From Pseudonocardia nematodicida (lineage in GTDB: Bacteria > Actinomycetota > Actinomycetes > Mycobacteriales > Pseudonocardiaceae): 64,000 nucleotides of DNA. Of this stretch, positions 32,363 through 39,887 are shown one piece after another. Numbering within the stretch: the first letter of the stretch is position 1; each line of letters starts with the position of its first letter. The position numbers and the translations under genes were made by a program. Location: assembly GCF_040105385.1 (NCBI RefSeq), contig NZ_JBEDNQ010000016.1, positions 38,357-102,356 of the forward strand, written 5' to 3'. The notes under the pieces are model-generated. The model did not search any database, was not told the DNA's origin, and was given only the letters and a program-made list of their open reading frames with translations.

Positions 32363-32482
32363 ATGGACCCCAGCGACAGTCCCGGCGCCGTCCGGCCCAC
32401 ACCCGGACGGCGACCCCGCATCGCCCCCGTCCCCGCCCGTGAGCAGCACGGGCCCGAGACCCGGGCGGTGACGCTCCGGTGA
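32363..32482 (+). CDS. 39-residue small protein translationally coupled to the CNNM gene
   Basis: ORF with a strong AAGGAG site 4 nt before ATG 32363. The peptide is Pro/Arg-rich (contains VRPTPGRRPRIAPVPAR) and lacks hydrophobic segments. Its TGA overlaps the GTG of the next gene by 4 nt (GTGA), and the next gene lacks its own good ribosome-binding site, so translation is probably coupled. It may be a regulatory leader ORF or a small cytoplasmic partner. Confidence 0.55.
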   Translation: MDPSDSPGAVRPTPGRRPRIAPVPAREQHGPETRAVTLR

Positions 32483-33900
32483 TCGGCACGATCCTGGGCA
32501 TCCTGCTCGGCATCCTGGTCGTCCTCGCCATCACGGCCCTGACCGGGTACTTCGTGGCGCAGGAGTTCGGCTACATGGCCGTCGACCGCTCCCGCCTCAA
32601 GGCCCGCGCCGCCGAGGGTGACACCGGCGCGGTCCGCGCCCTCGACATCACCCGCCGCACGTCGTTCATGCTCTCCGGCGCCCAGCTGGGGATCACGGTC
32701 ACCGGTCTGCTCGTCGGTTACGTCGCCGAGCCGCTGATCGGCAACGGGATCGCCGAGCTGCTCGGTGTCGTGAACGTGCCGTCCGGTATCGGCCTCGCGA
32801 TCGGCATCACGTTCGCGCTGCTGCTCTCGACCGTGGTCCAGATGGTGTTCGGCGAGCTGTTCCCGAAGAACCTCGCCATCGCCCGTCCGGAGCCGGTCGC
32901 GCGCTGGCTGGCCCTGTCGACCAAGACCTACCTGGCGCTGTTCGGGTGGATCATCCGGATCTTCGACGCCGCGTCCAACGCGCTGCTGCGCGCGCTGCGG
33001 ATCGAGCCGGTGCACGACGTCGAGCACTCGGCGACCCGCCGCGACCTCGAGGCGATCATCGACGACTCCAAGGACTCCGGCGACCTGGACCCGGAGCTGG
33101 CGACCCTGCTGGACCGGGCGGTGGACTTCTCCGACCGGACCGCGCGGGCGGCGATGATCCCGCGGCCGCGGGTGTCCTGGGTGCGCGACGACGCCACCGT
33201 CGAGAGCCTGATCAGCCAGATGGCGGCGCAGCACTCCCGCTACCCGGTGCTCGGCACTCCGCCGGGCGCGACCGACCCGGACAACGCGCAGGAGCTCGTC
33301 GGCGTGGTGTGCCTGAAGGACGTGCTCGCCCTCGGCGACCGTCCCGAGGTGGACCCCGCGCAGGTGCGGGTCTCCGAGCTGATGCGCACGCCGGTGCTGG
33401 TGCCGTCGTCGCTGCCGCTGCCGCAGGTGCTGGCCCGGCTGCGCGAGGCCGGCGAGGAGCTGGCCTGCGTGCTGGACGAGTACGGCGGGCTGGCCGGGGT
33501 GATCACCGTCGAGGACGTGGCCGAGGAGCTGGTCGGCGAGATCACCGACGAGCACGACCAGGCCGGTACCGACCAGGCCCTCGAGGCCGACGACGGCTGG
33601 GTCGTCCCCGGTGACCGGCACATCGACGAGGTGGGCCGGCTGATCGACGCCGAGCTGCCGGAGGGCGAGTACCAGACGATCGGCGGACTGGTGATGGCCG
33701 AGCTGCAGCGGCTGCCCGAACCCGGTGACGAGGTGGTGCTGACCCTGCACACCGACAACCCGGACGACCCGGACCGCGCACTGCGGCTGACCGTCCAGGA
33801 CGTCGACCGCCGGGTGCCGTCCGCCGTGCGGCTGGCCTGGACCGAACCGTCGTCGCCGGAACAGGACGACGAGTACGACGAGCAGGAGGTGCGGGCATGA
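32479..33900 (+). CDS. CNNM/CorC-type membrane protein with CBS pair and CorC_HlyC domain
   Basis: 473 residues. An N-terminal DUF21/CNNM membrane domain has four helices: IGTILGILLGILVVLAITAL, ITVTGLLVGYVAEPLIG, LAIGITFALLLSTVVQMVFGELFPKNLAIARP, and a fourth. A CBS pair follows (AAMIPRPRVSWVRDDATVESL, SELMRTPVLVPSSLPLPQVL) with the GGLAGVITVEDVAEELVGEITDEHD motif, and a C-terminal CorC_HlyC transporter-associated domain. Family members are implicated in Mg2+/Co2+ efflux or homeostasis. GTG start overlaps the 39-residue ORF, and the end overlaps a second CNNM gene. Confidence 0.92.
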   Translation: MIGTILGILLGILVVLAITALTGYFVAQEFGYMAVDRSRLKARAAEGDTGAVRALDITRRTSFMLSGAQLGITVTGLLVGYVAEPLIGNGIAELLGVVNVPSGIGLAIGITFALLLSTVVQMVFGELFPKNLAIARPEPVARWLALSTKTYLALFGWIIRIFDAASNALLRALRIEPVHDVEHSATRRDLEAIIDDSKDSGDLDPELATLLDRAVDFSDRTARAAMIPRPRVSWVRDDATVESLISQMAAQHSRYPVLGTPPGATDPDNAQELVGVVCLKDVLALGDRPEVDPAQVRVSELMRTPVLVPSSLPLPQVLARLREAGEELACVLDEYGGLAGVITVEDVAEELVGEITDEHDQAGTDQALEADDGWVVPGDRHIDEVGRLIDAELPEGEYQTIGGLVMAELQRLPEPGDEVVLTLHTDNPDDPDRALRLTVQDVDRRVPSAVRLAWTEPSSPEQDDEYDEQEVRA

Positions 33901-34886
33901 GCGTCACCTCGATCGTCGTCTCGATCGCCCTGGTCGGGCTGAGCGCGTTCTTCGTCGCCATCGAGTTCGCGCTGATCGCGGCGCGGAACTACCGGCTGGA
34001 GGAGGCCGCGCAGACCTCGGCGTCGGCGCGGGCCGCGCTGCGCAGCTCGAAGGACCTGTCGCTGCTGCTGGCCGGGTCCCAGCTGGGCATCACGCTGTGC
34101 ACGCTGGGCCTCGGTGCGGTCGCCAAACCGGCCGTCGACTACGCCCTGCGTCCGGTCCTGGAGGGCTGGGGGCTGGCGTCGGGCATCGCCACGGTGCTCT
34201 CGTTCATGCTCTCGCTGATCATCGTCACCTTCGTCCACCTGGTGGTGGGTGAGATGGCGCCGAAGTCCTGGGCGATCTCGCACCCGGAGAAGTCGGCGAT
34301 CATGCTCGCGCTGCCGATGCGCGGGTTCATGGTGCTGACCCGGCCGCTGCTGGTGATGCTGAACGGGATGGCGAACCGGTGCCTGCACGCCGTCGGCGTC
34401 ACGCCGGTGGACGAGATGGCATCCGGCCGCAACGCCGACGACCTGCGGCAGCTGGTCGACCACTCGGCGAAGGCGGGCACCCTGGACCAGGGGCGGCGCG
34501 ACCAGCTGGTCACCGCCCTGGAGCTCGAGCGCACCCCGCTCTCCGAGCTGGCGCACGAGCCGTCCGGGGTCGGGGCCGACGACGACGTCGCCACGATCCA
34601 GGCGACCGCGCGCCGGACCGGGCACCTCCGGCTCATCGTGCGCGACGGGGACACCCCGATCGGCTACGTGCACGTCCGGGACACGCTGACCCGCGAGCCC
34701 GGCACCCGGGCCCGCGAGCTGATGCGCCCGGTGCTCACGCTGTCGGCGGACACCGCGTACCACTCCGCGGTGAACACGATGCGCGAGCAGCGGGCGCACC
34801 TGGCGCTCGTCTCCGACGACGGTCGGCTGGTCGGCATCGTGACGCTGTCCGACCTGGTGGAACGGCTGCTGCCCGAGCCCGTCTGA
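33897..34886 (+). CDS. CNNM/CBS membrane protein lacking the CorC_HlyC domain
   Basis: 329 residues. DUF21 helices (SIVVSIALVGLSAFFVAIEFALIAAR; GITLCTLGLGAVAKPAVDY; FMLSLIIVTFVHLVVGEMAPKSWAISHPE) and one CBS pair (LRLIVRDGDTPIGYVHVRDTLTRE, ARELMRPVLTLSAD, LVSDDGRLVGIVTLSDLVERLL). It ends there, about 140 residues shorter than its upstream neighbour. ATG overlaps the previous stop by 4 nt (ATGA). The two probably work as a heteromeric pair, which is the usual arrangement in actinobacteria. Confidence 0.9.
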   Translation: MSVTSIVVSIALVGLSAFFVAIEFALIAARNYRLEEAAQTSASARAALRSSKDLSLLLAGSQLGITLCTLGLGAVAKPAVDYALRPVLEGWGLASGIATVLSFMLSLIIVTFVHLVVGEMAPKSWAISHPEKSAIMLALPMRGFMVLTRPLLVMLNGMANRCLHAVGVTPVDEMASGRNADDLRQLVDHSAKAGTLDQGRRDQLVTALELERTPLSELAHEPSGVGADDDVATIQATARRTGHLRLIVRDGDTPIGYVHVRDTLTREPGTRARELMRPVLTLSADTAYHSAVNTMREQRAHLALVSDDGRLVGIVTLSDLVERLLPEPV

Positions 34887-34990
34887 GGCTGTTCCCCGGA
34901 TCGGGCGCACGAGCTGCGCCCGGTCCGGGGCGGTCCTACCCTCGTGAGTAGCCGCGCTCGTGTTGTCGCGCAACCCCGGGAGGACCGGCG

Positions 34991-35191
34991 ATGACCACAC
35001 CGTCCCTGCACCCCGCCGAGCTCGACGACGTCGCGCTGTCCCGCGTGCGGGATCTCGAAGCGCACATCGGCGTCGCGCTCGTCGCCTACCGTCCCGAGCC
35101 GCCGTACGCGGCGCTCAGCGCGGACCAGCTCGCCGAGGTCCGCCGCGCCGAGGCCGAGCTCGGGGTGCAGCTGCTGGCCTACCGGCCCTGA
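34991..35191 (+). CDS. 66-residue protein built of two repeats ending in AYRP
   Basis: ATG 34991 behind GGGAGGACCGGCG. The sequence contains two aligned segments, LSRVRDLEAHIGVALVAYRP and LAEVRRAEAELGVQLLAYRP, separated by about a dozen residues. Each is an amphipathic helix followed by a short strand and AYRP. No family known to me. It ends 4 nt before the stop of the converging glyS gene. Confidence 0.65.
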   Translation: MTTPSLHPAELDDVALSRVRDLEAHIGVALVAYRPEPPYAALSADQLAEVRRAEAELGVQLLAYRP

Positions 35192-35195
35192 GGAA

Positions 35196-36602
35196 TCAGC
35201 AGCCGAGCAGCCGCGTCGCCAGGTAGGTCTCCACCTGGTCGAGCGCCACCCGCTCCTGCGCCATCGAGTCCCGCTCGCGGATCGTGACGGCCTGGTCGGT
35301 GAGGGTGTCGAAGTCGACCGTGATGCAGAACGGCGTGCCGATCTCGTCCTGCCGGCGGTAGCGGCGGCCGATGGCGCCGGCGTCGTCGAAGTCGACGTTC
35401 CAGTGCTTGCGCAGCTGCGCGGCCAGGTCCTTCGCCTTGGGCGACAGGTCGGCGTTGCGCGACAGCGGGAGCACCGCGGCCTTGATCGGCGCGAGCCGGC
35501 GGTCCAGCTTCAGCACGACGCGCTTGTCGACGCCGCCCTTGGCGTTCGGCGCCTCGTCCTCGACGTAGGCGTCGATCAGGAACGCCATCATCGAGCGCCC
35601 GACGCCGGCCGCCGGCTCGATCACGTACGGCTTGTACCGGGTGTCGCTGGCCTGGTCGTAGAACGACAGGTCGACGCCCGAGTGGTTCGAGTGCGACGTC
35701 AGGTCGAAGTCGGTGCGGTTCGCGATGCCCTCGAGCTCGCCCCACTCCTGGCCGGTGAAGTTGAACCGGTACTCGATGTCGACGGTGCGCTTCGAGTAGT
35801 GGGAGAGCTTCTCCTTGGCGTGCTCGTAGTGCCGCAGGTTCTCCGGGTCGATGCCCAGGTCGGTGTACCAGCGGGTGCGCTCGTCGATCCAGTACTGGTG
35901 CAGCTCCTCGTCGCTGCCCGGCTCGACGAAGTACTCCATCTCCATCTGCTCGAACTCGCGGGTCCGGAAGATGAAGTTGCCCGGGGTGATCTCGTTGCGG
36001 AAGCTCTTGCCGATCTGGCCGATGCCGAACGGCGGCTTCTTGCGCGACGTCGTCTGCACGTTCAGGAAGTTGACGAAGATGCCCTGCGCGGTCTCCGGAC
36101 GCAGGTAGGCCATGCCCTCCTCGGACTCCACGGGGCCGAGGAAGGTCTTGAGCATCATGTTGAAGTCGCGCGGCTCGGTGTACTGGCCGCGGGTGCCGCA
36201 GTTCGGGCAGGGGATCTCGGAGAGATCGTTCGGGTCGGCCTGCTCCGGGTCGCGGCCCTTGCGCGAGGCGAACTCCTCGGCCAGCTGGTCGGCGCGGAAG
36301 CGCTTGTGACAGGAGGTGCACTCCACCAGCGGGTCGGTGAAGGTGCCGACGTGGCCGGACGCCACCCAGGTCTCGCGGGGCAGGATCACCGACGAGTCGA
36401 GGCCGACGACGTCCTCCCGGCCGGTGACCATCGTCTTCCACCACTGCCGCTTGATGTTGTCCTTGAGCTCGACGCCGAGCGGCCCGTAGTCCCACGCCGA
36501 CCGGGTTCCGCCGTAGATCTCGCCGGAGGCGAAGACGAATCCGCGCCGCTTGGTCAGCGCAACGATGGTCTCGATCTTGGCGGAGGTGGGCTTGCTGGCC
36601 AC
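35196..36602 (-). CDS. glyS: Glycyl-tRNA synthetase, dimeric type
   Basis: 468 residues from GTG 36602. Class II synthetase motifs: IETIVALTKRRGFVFASGEIYGGTRSAWDYGPLG, a zinc-site-like CTSCHKRF...CPNCG, YLRPETAQGIFVNFLNV (motif 2 region), and GVGRSMMAFLIDAY (motif 3). The C-terminal anticodon-binding domain is present (APIKAAVLPLSRNADLSPKAKDLAAQLR). This is the alpha2 type used by actinobacteria. Frames extending upstream are not needed and would cross the palindromic repeat at 36711-36777. Confidence 0.96.
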   Translation of the reverse strand: MASKPTSAKIETIVALTKRRGFVFASGEIYGGTRSAWDYGPLGVELKDNIKRQWWKTMVTGREDVVGLDSSVILPRETWVASGHVGTFTDPLVECTSCHKRFRADQLAEEFASRKGRDPEQADPNDLSEIPCPNCGTRGQYTEPRDFNMMLKTFLGPVESEEGMAYLRPETAQGIFVNFLNVQTTSRKKPPFGIGQIGKSFRNEITPGNFIFRTREFEQMEMEYFVEPGSDEELHQYWIDERTRWYTDLGIDPENLRHYEHAKEKLSHYSKRTVDIEYRFNFTGQEWGELEGIANRTDFDLTSHSNHSGVDLSFYDQASDTRYKPYVIEPAAGVGRSMMAFLIDAYVEDEAPNAKGGVDKRVVLKLDRRLAPIKAAVLPLSRNADLSPKAKDLAAQLRKHWNVDFDDAGAIGRRYRRQDEIGTPFCITVDFDTLTDQAVTIRERDSMAQERVALDQVETYLATRLLGC

Positions 36603-36710
36603 GGGCGGCACTCCAGAAACGTGGATCGGATTCTCCCCGGCAGGGGCCCCCAGGCTACCGACCCCCCACCCCCGGATCCCGCCCGCCTCGCCCCACCCCG
36701 GTCCCGGTGA

Positions 36711-36777
36711 ACGCGATCGGGTTGTGAGAACGCGCGTCCGATCGGGATCGCATTCTCCGAGCCCGATCGCGTACACG
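36711..36777. repeat. Palindromic element A (left flank of the DUF559-like gene)
   Basis: About 65 nt, beginning GCGATCGGG and ending CCCGATCGCGTACACG. Outer arms GCGATCGGG/CCCGATCGC are perfect, and inner arms GAGAACGCG/CGCATTCTC have one mismatch. It begins 2 nt downstream of the DUF559-like gene stop (minus strand). A close copy lies at 37803-37870 in the same orientation. Confidence 0.75.
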
Positions 36778-36778
36778 A

Positions 36779-37705
36779 TCACGAGTGGGGTCGGGCGGTG
36801 GCCAGCAGGTGGTGTAGGCGGGTGGCTACGGCGTCGAAGTCGTCGAGGTCGTGCCAGGTCCATCGGACGACGTGACGGACCGAGGGCTGTGCCCGCAGGG
36901 CGTCCTCCCGGCGTTTCTCCCGCTCGACCGCGTCGCCGGGCTTCTCGTCCGGGCGCAGCGACCGGCCGTACTTCTCCATCCCGTCGAACTCCCCGACGAC
37001 ACCGGCCTCCTTCCACCAGAAGTCGACCTGCCCGACGTGCCGGCCACGCACGTCACGGACGACGTGCTGCAAGGTCGGCGCAGGCACACCGAGCCGCCCC
37101 ATCCGGACCCGGCTGCGCGACTCACCCGGGCCGCCGGCGCGCCCGTCGGCGAAGGCCAGCACGGCTCGTGCGCGGGCGATTCCCCTCCGTCCGGCAGCCG
37201 CCTCGACCGCGCCGTCGAACTCGACGACGGTCATCCGTCCGGAGAACAGCGCCGCATCGGCGACGGCGACCGACGCCTCGAAGGAGCAGCTCCGCGCCAC
37301 GTCGACGACCGTCCGGGCGATCGAGGTCACCCGGAGCGCGTCGACGCCGACCACGTCGCCCTCGCTGAGCGGTGCCGCGTGCACGGTCACGTGCCGGCTC
37401 GTCCGCCCTCCGGAGGGTAGGTCCCTCGTCGCGTGGACGCGTCGCAGCCCTATCCCCCACGACGGCAGGGCATGCACGACGACCGCTGACGCGTGGCTGA
37501 GCACAGCGTCCCGCGCGAGCAGCGGATGGGTCGCCTCGACGAGCGTGCGATGCCGGGCGTCGGCGTCGGGGCGGCCCCGATCGTCCGGCTCGACATAGGC
37601 ACCGGGTCGCACCCGGGTCAGCTGACCCGCCCGGATCGCGCCACGGACGGTCTCGTCCGTGTGGCCCTCGCCGAGCAGGTCGGATCGACGGTGCAGCGTC
37701 CCCAT
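36779..37705 (-). CDS. AbiEi-like / DUF559-like protein (antitoxin-type HTH plus Vsr-like endonuclease domain)
   Basis: 308 residues from ATG 37705. The N-terminal part (TVRGAIRAGQLTRVRPGAYVEPDD, ...LVEATHPLLARDAVLSHASAVVVHALPSWGI) matches the type IV AbiEi-like antitoxin domain found in many actinobacterial proteins. The C-terminal part (GQVDFWWKEAGVVGEFDGMEKYG, then VEREKRREDALRA...VVRWTWHDL) has the D...E..K-type spacing of DUF559/Vsr-like nucleases. No AbiEii toxin gene is adjacent. It is bracketed by two copies of a palindromic element, 36711-36777 and 37803-37870. An upstream in-frame ATG at 37726 adds 7 residues. Confidence 0.82.
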   Translation of the reverse strand: MGTLHRRSDLLGEGHTDETVRGAIRAGQLTRVRPGAYVEPDDRGRPDADARHRTLVEATHPLLARDAVLSHASAVVVHALPSWGIGLRRVHATRDLPSGGRTSRHVTVHAAPLSEGDVVGVDALRVTSIARTVVDVARSCSFEASVAVADAALFSGRMTVVEFDGAVEAAAGRRGIARARAVLAFADGRAGGPGESRSRVRMGRLGVPAPTLQHVVRDVRGRHVGQVDFWWKEAGVVGEFDGMEKYGRSLRPDEKPGDAVEREKRREDALRAQPSVRHVVRWTWHDLDDFDAVATRLHHLLATARPHS

Positions 37706-37802
37706 ACCCGTGACCCTGCCCGCCATCCGGGCCCCCGCACCCCCGAATCCCACCCCTGTGGACACCCACCCCGACTCCCCCGCCCCGGTGGACAGCTCCC
37801 AT

Positions 37803-37870
37803 AGGCGATCGGCTTCGGAAAACGCGCGCCCGATCGGGAACGCGTTCTCCGATCCCGATCGCGTACTCGG
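37803..37870. repeat. Palindromic element B (right flank of the DUF559-like gene)
   Basis: Second copy of the 36711-36777 element, same orientation. It begins GCGATCGGC, has inner AAAACGCG.../CGCGTTCTC arms, and ends CCCGATCGCGTACTCG. It ends 6 nt downstream of the stop of the monooxygenase-like gene (minus strand). Confidence 0.75.
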
Positions 37871-37875
37871 AGGAG

Positions 37876-38205
37876 TCAGGTCAGGAGGGTGGGGTGGTGT
37901 CGGGGCGGCCGGCCGGGGGTGGCCGTGAGGCGGGTTTCGTGGGTCATCTCGGTCGTCGTGTCCGCTTCGGCCAGGAGGGGATGGACGTGTTCGCGGACCT
38001 CGAAGGGGCTCAGGGCGCGGCGGTAGGCGTCGACGGAGTCGAAGCGGACCGTCAGCACCCACTGTTCCCGGTCCTCGATCGCCTGCCCGGCCTCCCCGCC
38101 CCGGCAACCGGGCCGGGCCGCAAGGAGTTCCAGGGCACGGGCCGCGCGGGTGACGAAGGTGTCCGCGGTGGGGACCGGCACGGTGAAGCGGCAGACCAGC
38201 AGCAC
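37876..38205 (-). CDS. Antibiotic-biosynthesis-monooxygenase-like (ABM fold) protein
   Basis: 109 residues. A ferredoxin-like ABM fold is suggested by LLVCRFTVPVPTADTFVTRAARALELLAARPGCRGGEAGQAI and WVLTVRFDSVDAYRRALSPFEVREHVHPLLAEA. A short basic tail follows. Members range from heme-degrading enzymes to quinone monooxygenases, and substrate cannot be assigned. It is divergent from the SmtB-type regulator, so the dyad at 38214-38232 also sits upstream of this gene. Confidence 0.78.
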   Translation of the reverse strand: MLLVCRFTVPVPTADTFVTRAARALELLAARPGCRGGEAGQAIEDREQWVLTVRFDSVDAYRRALSPFEVREHVHPLLAEADTTTEMTHETRLTATPGRPPRHHPTLLT

Positions 38206-38213
38206 GACGCGAC

Positions 38214-38232
38214 GATAACGAACACGCCTATC
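38214..38232. promoter_or_regulatory. Operator-like dyad and -10 box of the smtB-zur operon
   Basis: GATA (38214-38217) and TATC (38229-38232) form an imperfect dyad of the kind bound by SmtB/ArsR zinc sensors. TATCAT (38229-38234) is a good -10 box, so the operator would overlap the promoter. Confidence 0.45.
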
Positions 38233-38307
38233 ATGACGGGTGCGGCCGGTGACGGCATGCAGCCAGGGGTGTGGCCGCCGCCCCCGGGGACAGGACGAGT
38301 GATGTGA
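38233..38307 (+). CDS. Possible 24-residue leader ORF coupled to the SmtB-type gene
   Basis: Frame from ATG 38233 to TGA 38307, Pro/Gly-rich (contains GVWPPPPGTGRVM). Its stop overlaps the ATG of the regulator (TGATG). Its own ATG falls within the TATCAT box, so translation may instead begin at the internal ATG 38257 or in another frame (GTG 38240). Low confidence that it is translated. Confidence 0.25.
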   Translation: MTGAAGDGMQPGVWPPPPGTGRVM

Positions 38308-38678
38308 TGGCGACCCCCGCGGAGACCACCCGGATCGAGGAGCCCGACGGGCACCCCGGGGACCGTCCCGCGCCCGTGCCCGGCCCGATCCGGGACCCGC
38401 GCACGCTGACCGCGGCCGGTGACCTGCTGCGCGCGCTGGCCGCGCCGGTCCGGATCGCGATCGTCCTGCAGCTGCTGGAGCACTCGCGGTGCGTGCACGA
38501 CCTGGTCGACGCGCTCGGTGTGACCCAGCCGCTGATCAGCCAGCACCTGCGGGTGCTCAAGGCGGCCGGGGTGGTCGAGGGCGAGCGCAAGGGACGCGAG
38601 GTGCTCTACTCCCTGGTGGACGACCACCTCGCCCACATCGTCGTGGACGCGGTCGCACACGTGGAGGAGGACTCGTGA
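38307..38678 (+). CDS. smtB: ArsR/SmtB-family metal-sensing repressor
   Basis: 123 residues from ATG 38307. A disordered N-terminal 35 residues is followed by the winged helix (LRALAAPVRIAIVLQLLEHSRCVHDLVDALGVTQPLISQHLRVLKAAGVVEGERKGREVLYSL). The C-terminal helix holds DDHLAHIVVDAVAHVEED, with Asp/His residues placed as in the alpha-5 zinc site of SmtB/CzrA. It overlaps the Fur-family gene by 4 nt. The smtB-zur pair is the standard actinobacterial zinc-regulation operon, in which the SmtB-type protein derepresses zur when zinc is high. Confidence 0.9.
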   Translation: MATPAETTRIEEPDGHPGDRPAPVPGPIRDPRTLTAAGDLLRALAAPVRIAIVLQLLEHSRCVHDLVDALGVTQPLISQHLRVLKAAGVVEGERKGREVLYSLVDDHLAHIVVDAVAHVEEDS

Positions 38679-39124
38679 CCGATCAGGCGCTGCAGGACGA
38701 ACCCGTCCGGTCGACGGCCGGGCCGCGCGGCATCCGCGCCACCCGGCAGCGGGCCGCGGTGACCGCGCTGCTCGACCGGATCGAGGACTTCCGTTCCGCC
38801 CAGGAGATCCACGAGGAGCTGCGCCGGGCCGGTGAGGGCATCGGCCTGACCACCGTCTACCGGACCCTGCAGACCCTCGCCGAGGGCGGCGAGGTCGACG
38901 TGCTGCGCACCGCGTCCGGGGAGGCCGTCTACCGGCGGTGCGCCACCGACCACCACCATCATCACCTGGTCTGCCGGCGGTGCGGCGCGGCCGTCGAGAT
39001 CGAGGGCCCCGCCGTCGAGTCCTGGGCACAGTCGATCGCCGAGCAGCACGGGTACACCGAGCTCTCGCACACCCTGGAGATCTTCGGGCTGTGCCGGCGC
39101 TGCGCGTCGGCCCGGGAGTCCTGA
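38675..39124 (+). CDS. zur: Zinc uptake regulator, Fur family
   Basis: 149 residues from GTG 38675. The DNA-binding domain is GIRATRQRAAVTALLDRIEDFRSAQEIHEELRRAGEGIGLTTVYRTLQTLAEGGEVDVL. The metal/dimer domain has TDHHHHHLVCRRCGAAVEIEG and LSHTLEIFGLCRRCASA, whose two CxxC pairs form the structural zinc site and whose His cluster contributes to the sensory site. Pairing with the SmtB-type gene supports Zur rather than Fur or PerR. It represses zinc import genes when zinc is sufficient. Confidence 0.93.
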   Translation: MTDQALQDEPVRSTAGPRGIRATRQRAAVTALLDRIEDFRSAQEIHEELRRAGEGIGLTTVYRTLQTLAEGGEVDVLRTASGEAVYRRCATDHHHHHLVCRRCGAAVEIEGPAVESWAQSIAEQHGYTELSHTLEIFGLCRRCASARES

Positions 39125-39187
39125 TCCGGCACGGCCCCGTCTCATAACGCGACACCGTGTCCGCGATCACACCGATACGGTCCCGGT

Positions 39188-39826
39188 ATGAGCGAGACGC
39201 AGTCGCCGACGGCCGTACGGCGGATCGACGTCCCCGAGTCCGGTGGGCTGGCCCAGCTCGCGGCCGTCTTCGACGATCTCCAGTACGTGCTGCGCTGCTG
39301 CGAGCACCTGGTCACCGCGCTCGGCGCCCCCGATGCGGGCCCGGCCCGGGTCGACTCGGACCCGGCGCTGGTCGAGGCACTGTGGACCGGCGCGGTGCTG
39401 GGCTACGTCCGCTGCTTCAGCGGGCGCACGAAGACGCTGACCCGCGACGACCTGACCGAGCTCGAGCTCGACGGCGACGTCACCGGTTTCCACGACATGG
39501 TGCTGAAGCTGCGCGACCACTACGCGTCCCGGCACGTGAACCCGCGCGAGTCCTACGAGGTCGGCGTCGCCCAGTCCAACGACGGCTCACCGCGCGGTGT
39601 CGCGGTGATCTCGACGCCGCGCCCGCTGGTCGACGAGACGACGGTCCGGTTGCTCGGCCGGGTGGCCTACGCGCTGTCCGCGCTGGTCGACGCCCGGATG
39701 ACGAAGGCGCAGAACGACGTCCTCGGCGTCGCGCACGGGATGACCGCGGCACAGCTGGCGGAGCTCCCGATCGTCCACCTGTCCGGCGACGCCGGGGAAC
39801 ACGACGCCGAGGAACACGACGACTGA
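39188..39826 (+). CDS. Conserved hypothetical protein, cytoplasmic
   Basis: 212 residues, no membrane segment. It contains LAQLAAVFDDLQYVLRCCEHLVTAL, LWTGAVLGYVRCFSGRTKTLTRDDL, FHDMVLKLRDHYASRHVNPRESYEVGVAQ and a C-terminal acidic tail (GEHDAEEHDD). I recognise it only as a type of actinobacterial protein of unknown function. TACGGT (39176-39181) is a -10 box 7 nt before the ATG, indicating a leaderless transcript. Confidence 0.72.
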   Translation: MSETQSPTAVRRIDVPESGGLAQLAAVFDDLQYVLRCCEHLVTALGAPDAGPARVDSDPALVEALWTGAVLGYVRCFSGRTKTLTRDDLTELELDGDVTGFHDMVLKLRDHYASRHVNPRESYEVGVAQSNDGSPRGVAVISTPRPLVDETTVRLLGRVAYALSALVDARMTKAQNDVLGVAHGMTAAQLAELPIVHLSGDAGEHDAEEHDD

Positions 39827-39853
39827 GTGCATGATCGGCCGCACACCGGCAAC

Positions 39854-39880
39854 CCTCCTCGGAACACGATCCCGAGGAGG
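39854..39880 (+). promoter_or_regulatory. Hairpin that sequesters the ribosome-binding site of the DUF2795 gene
   Basis: Perfect 9-bp arms CCTCCTCGG (39854-39862) and CCGAGGAGG (39872-39880) around a 9-nt loop. The right arm is the ribosome-binding site, 8 nt before ATG 39888. In RNA it would block initiation unless melted or bound. It could also act as a terminator for the upstream gene. Confidence 0.6.
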
Positions 39881-39887
39881 AGACAGC

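Noticed and set aside
36603..37016. Upstream extension of glyS by about 138 residues
   Set aside because: Bacterial glycyl-tRNA synthetases start near the KIETIVALTKRRGF segment, and the extension crosses a palindromic repeat and another gene's 3' end.
36711..37870. Insertion sequence flanking the DUF559-like gene
   Set aside because: No transposase, and the elements are same-orientation palindromes rather than terminal inverted repeats with target duplications.
38960..38980. Run of five His codons in zur taken as a tag-like artefact
   Set aside because: A His-rich segment at this position (TDHHHHH before the first CxxC) is normal for Fur/Zur proteins.
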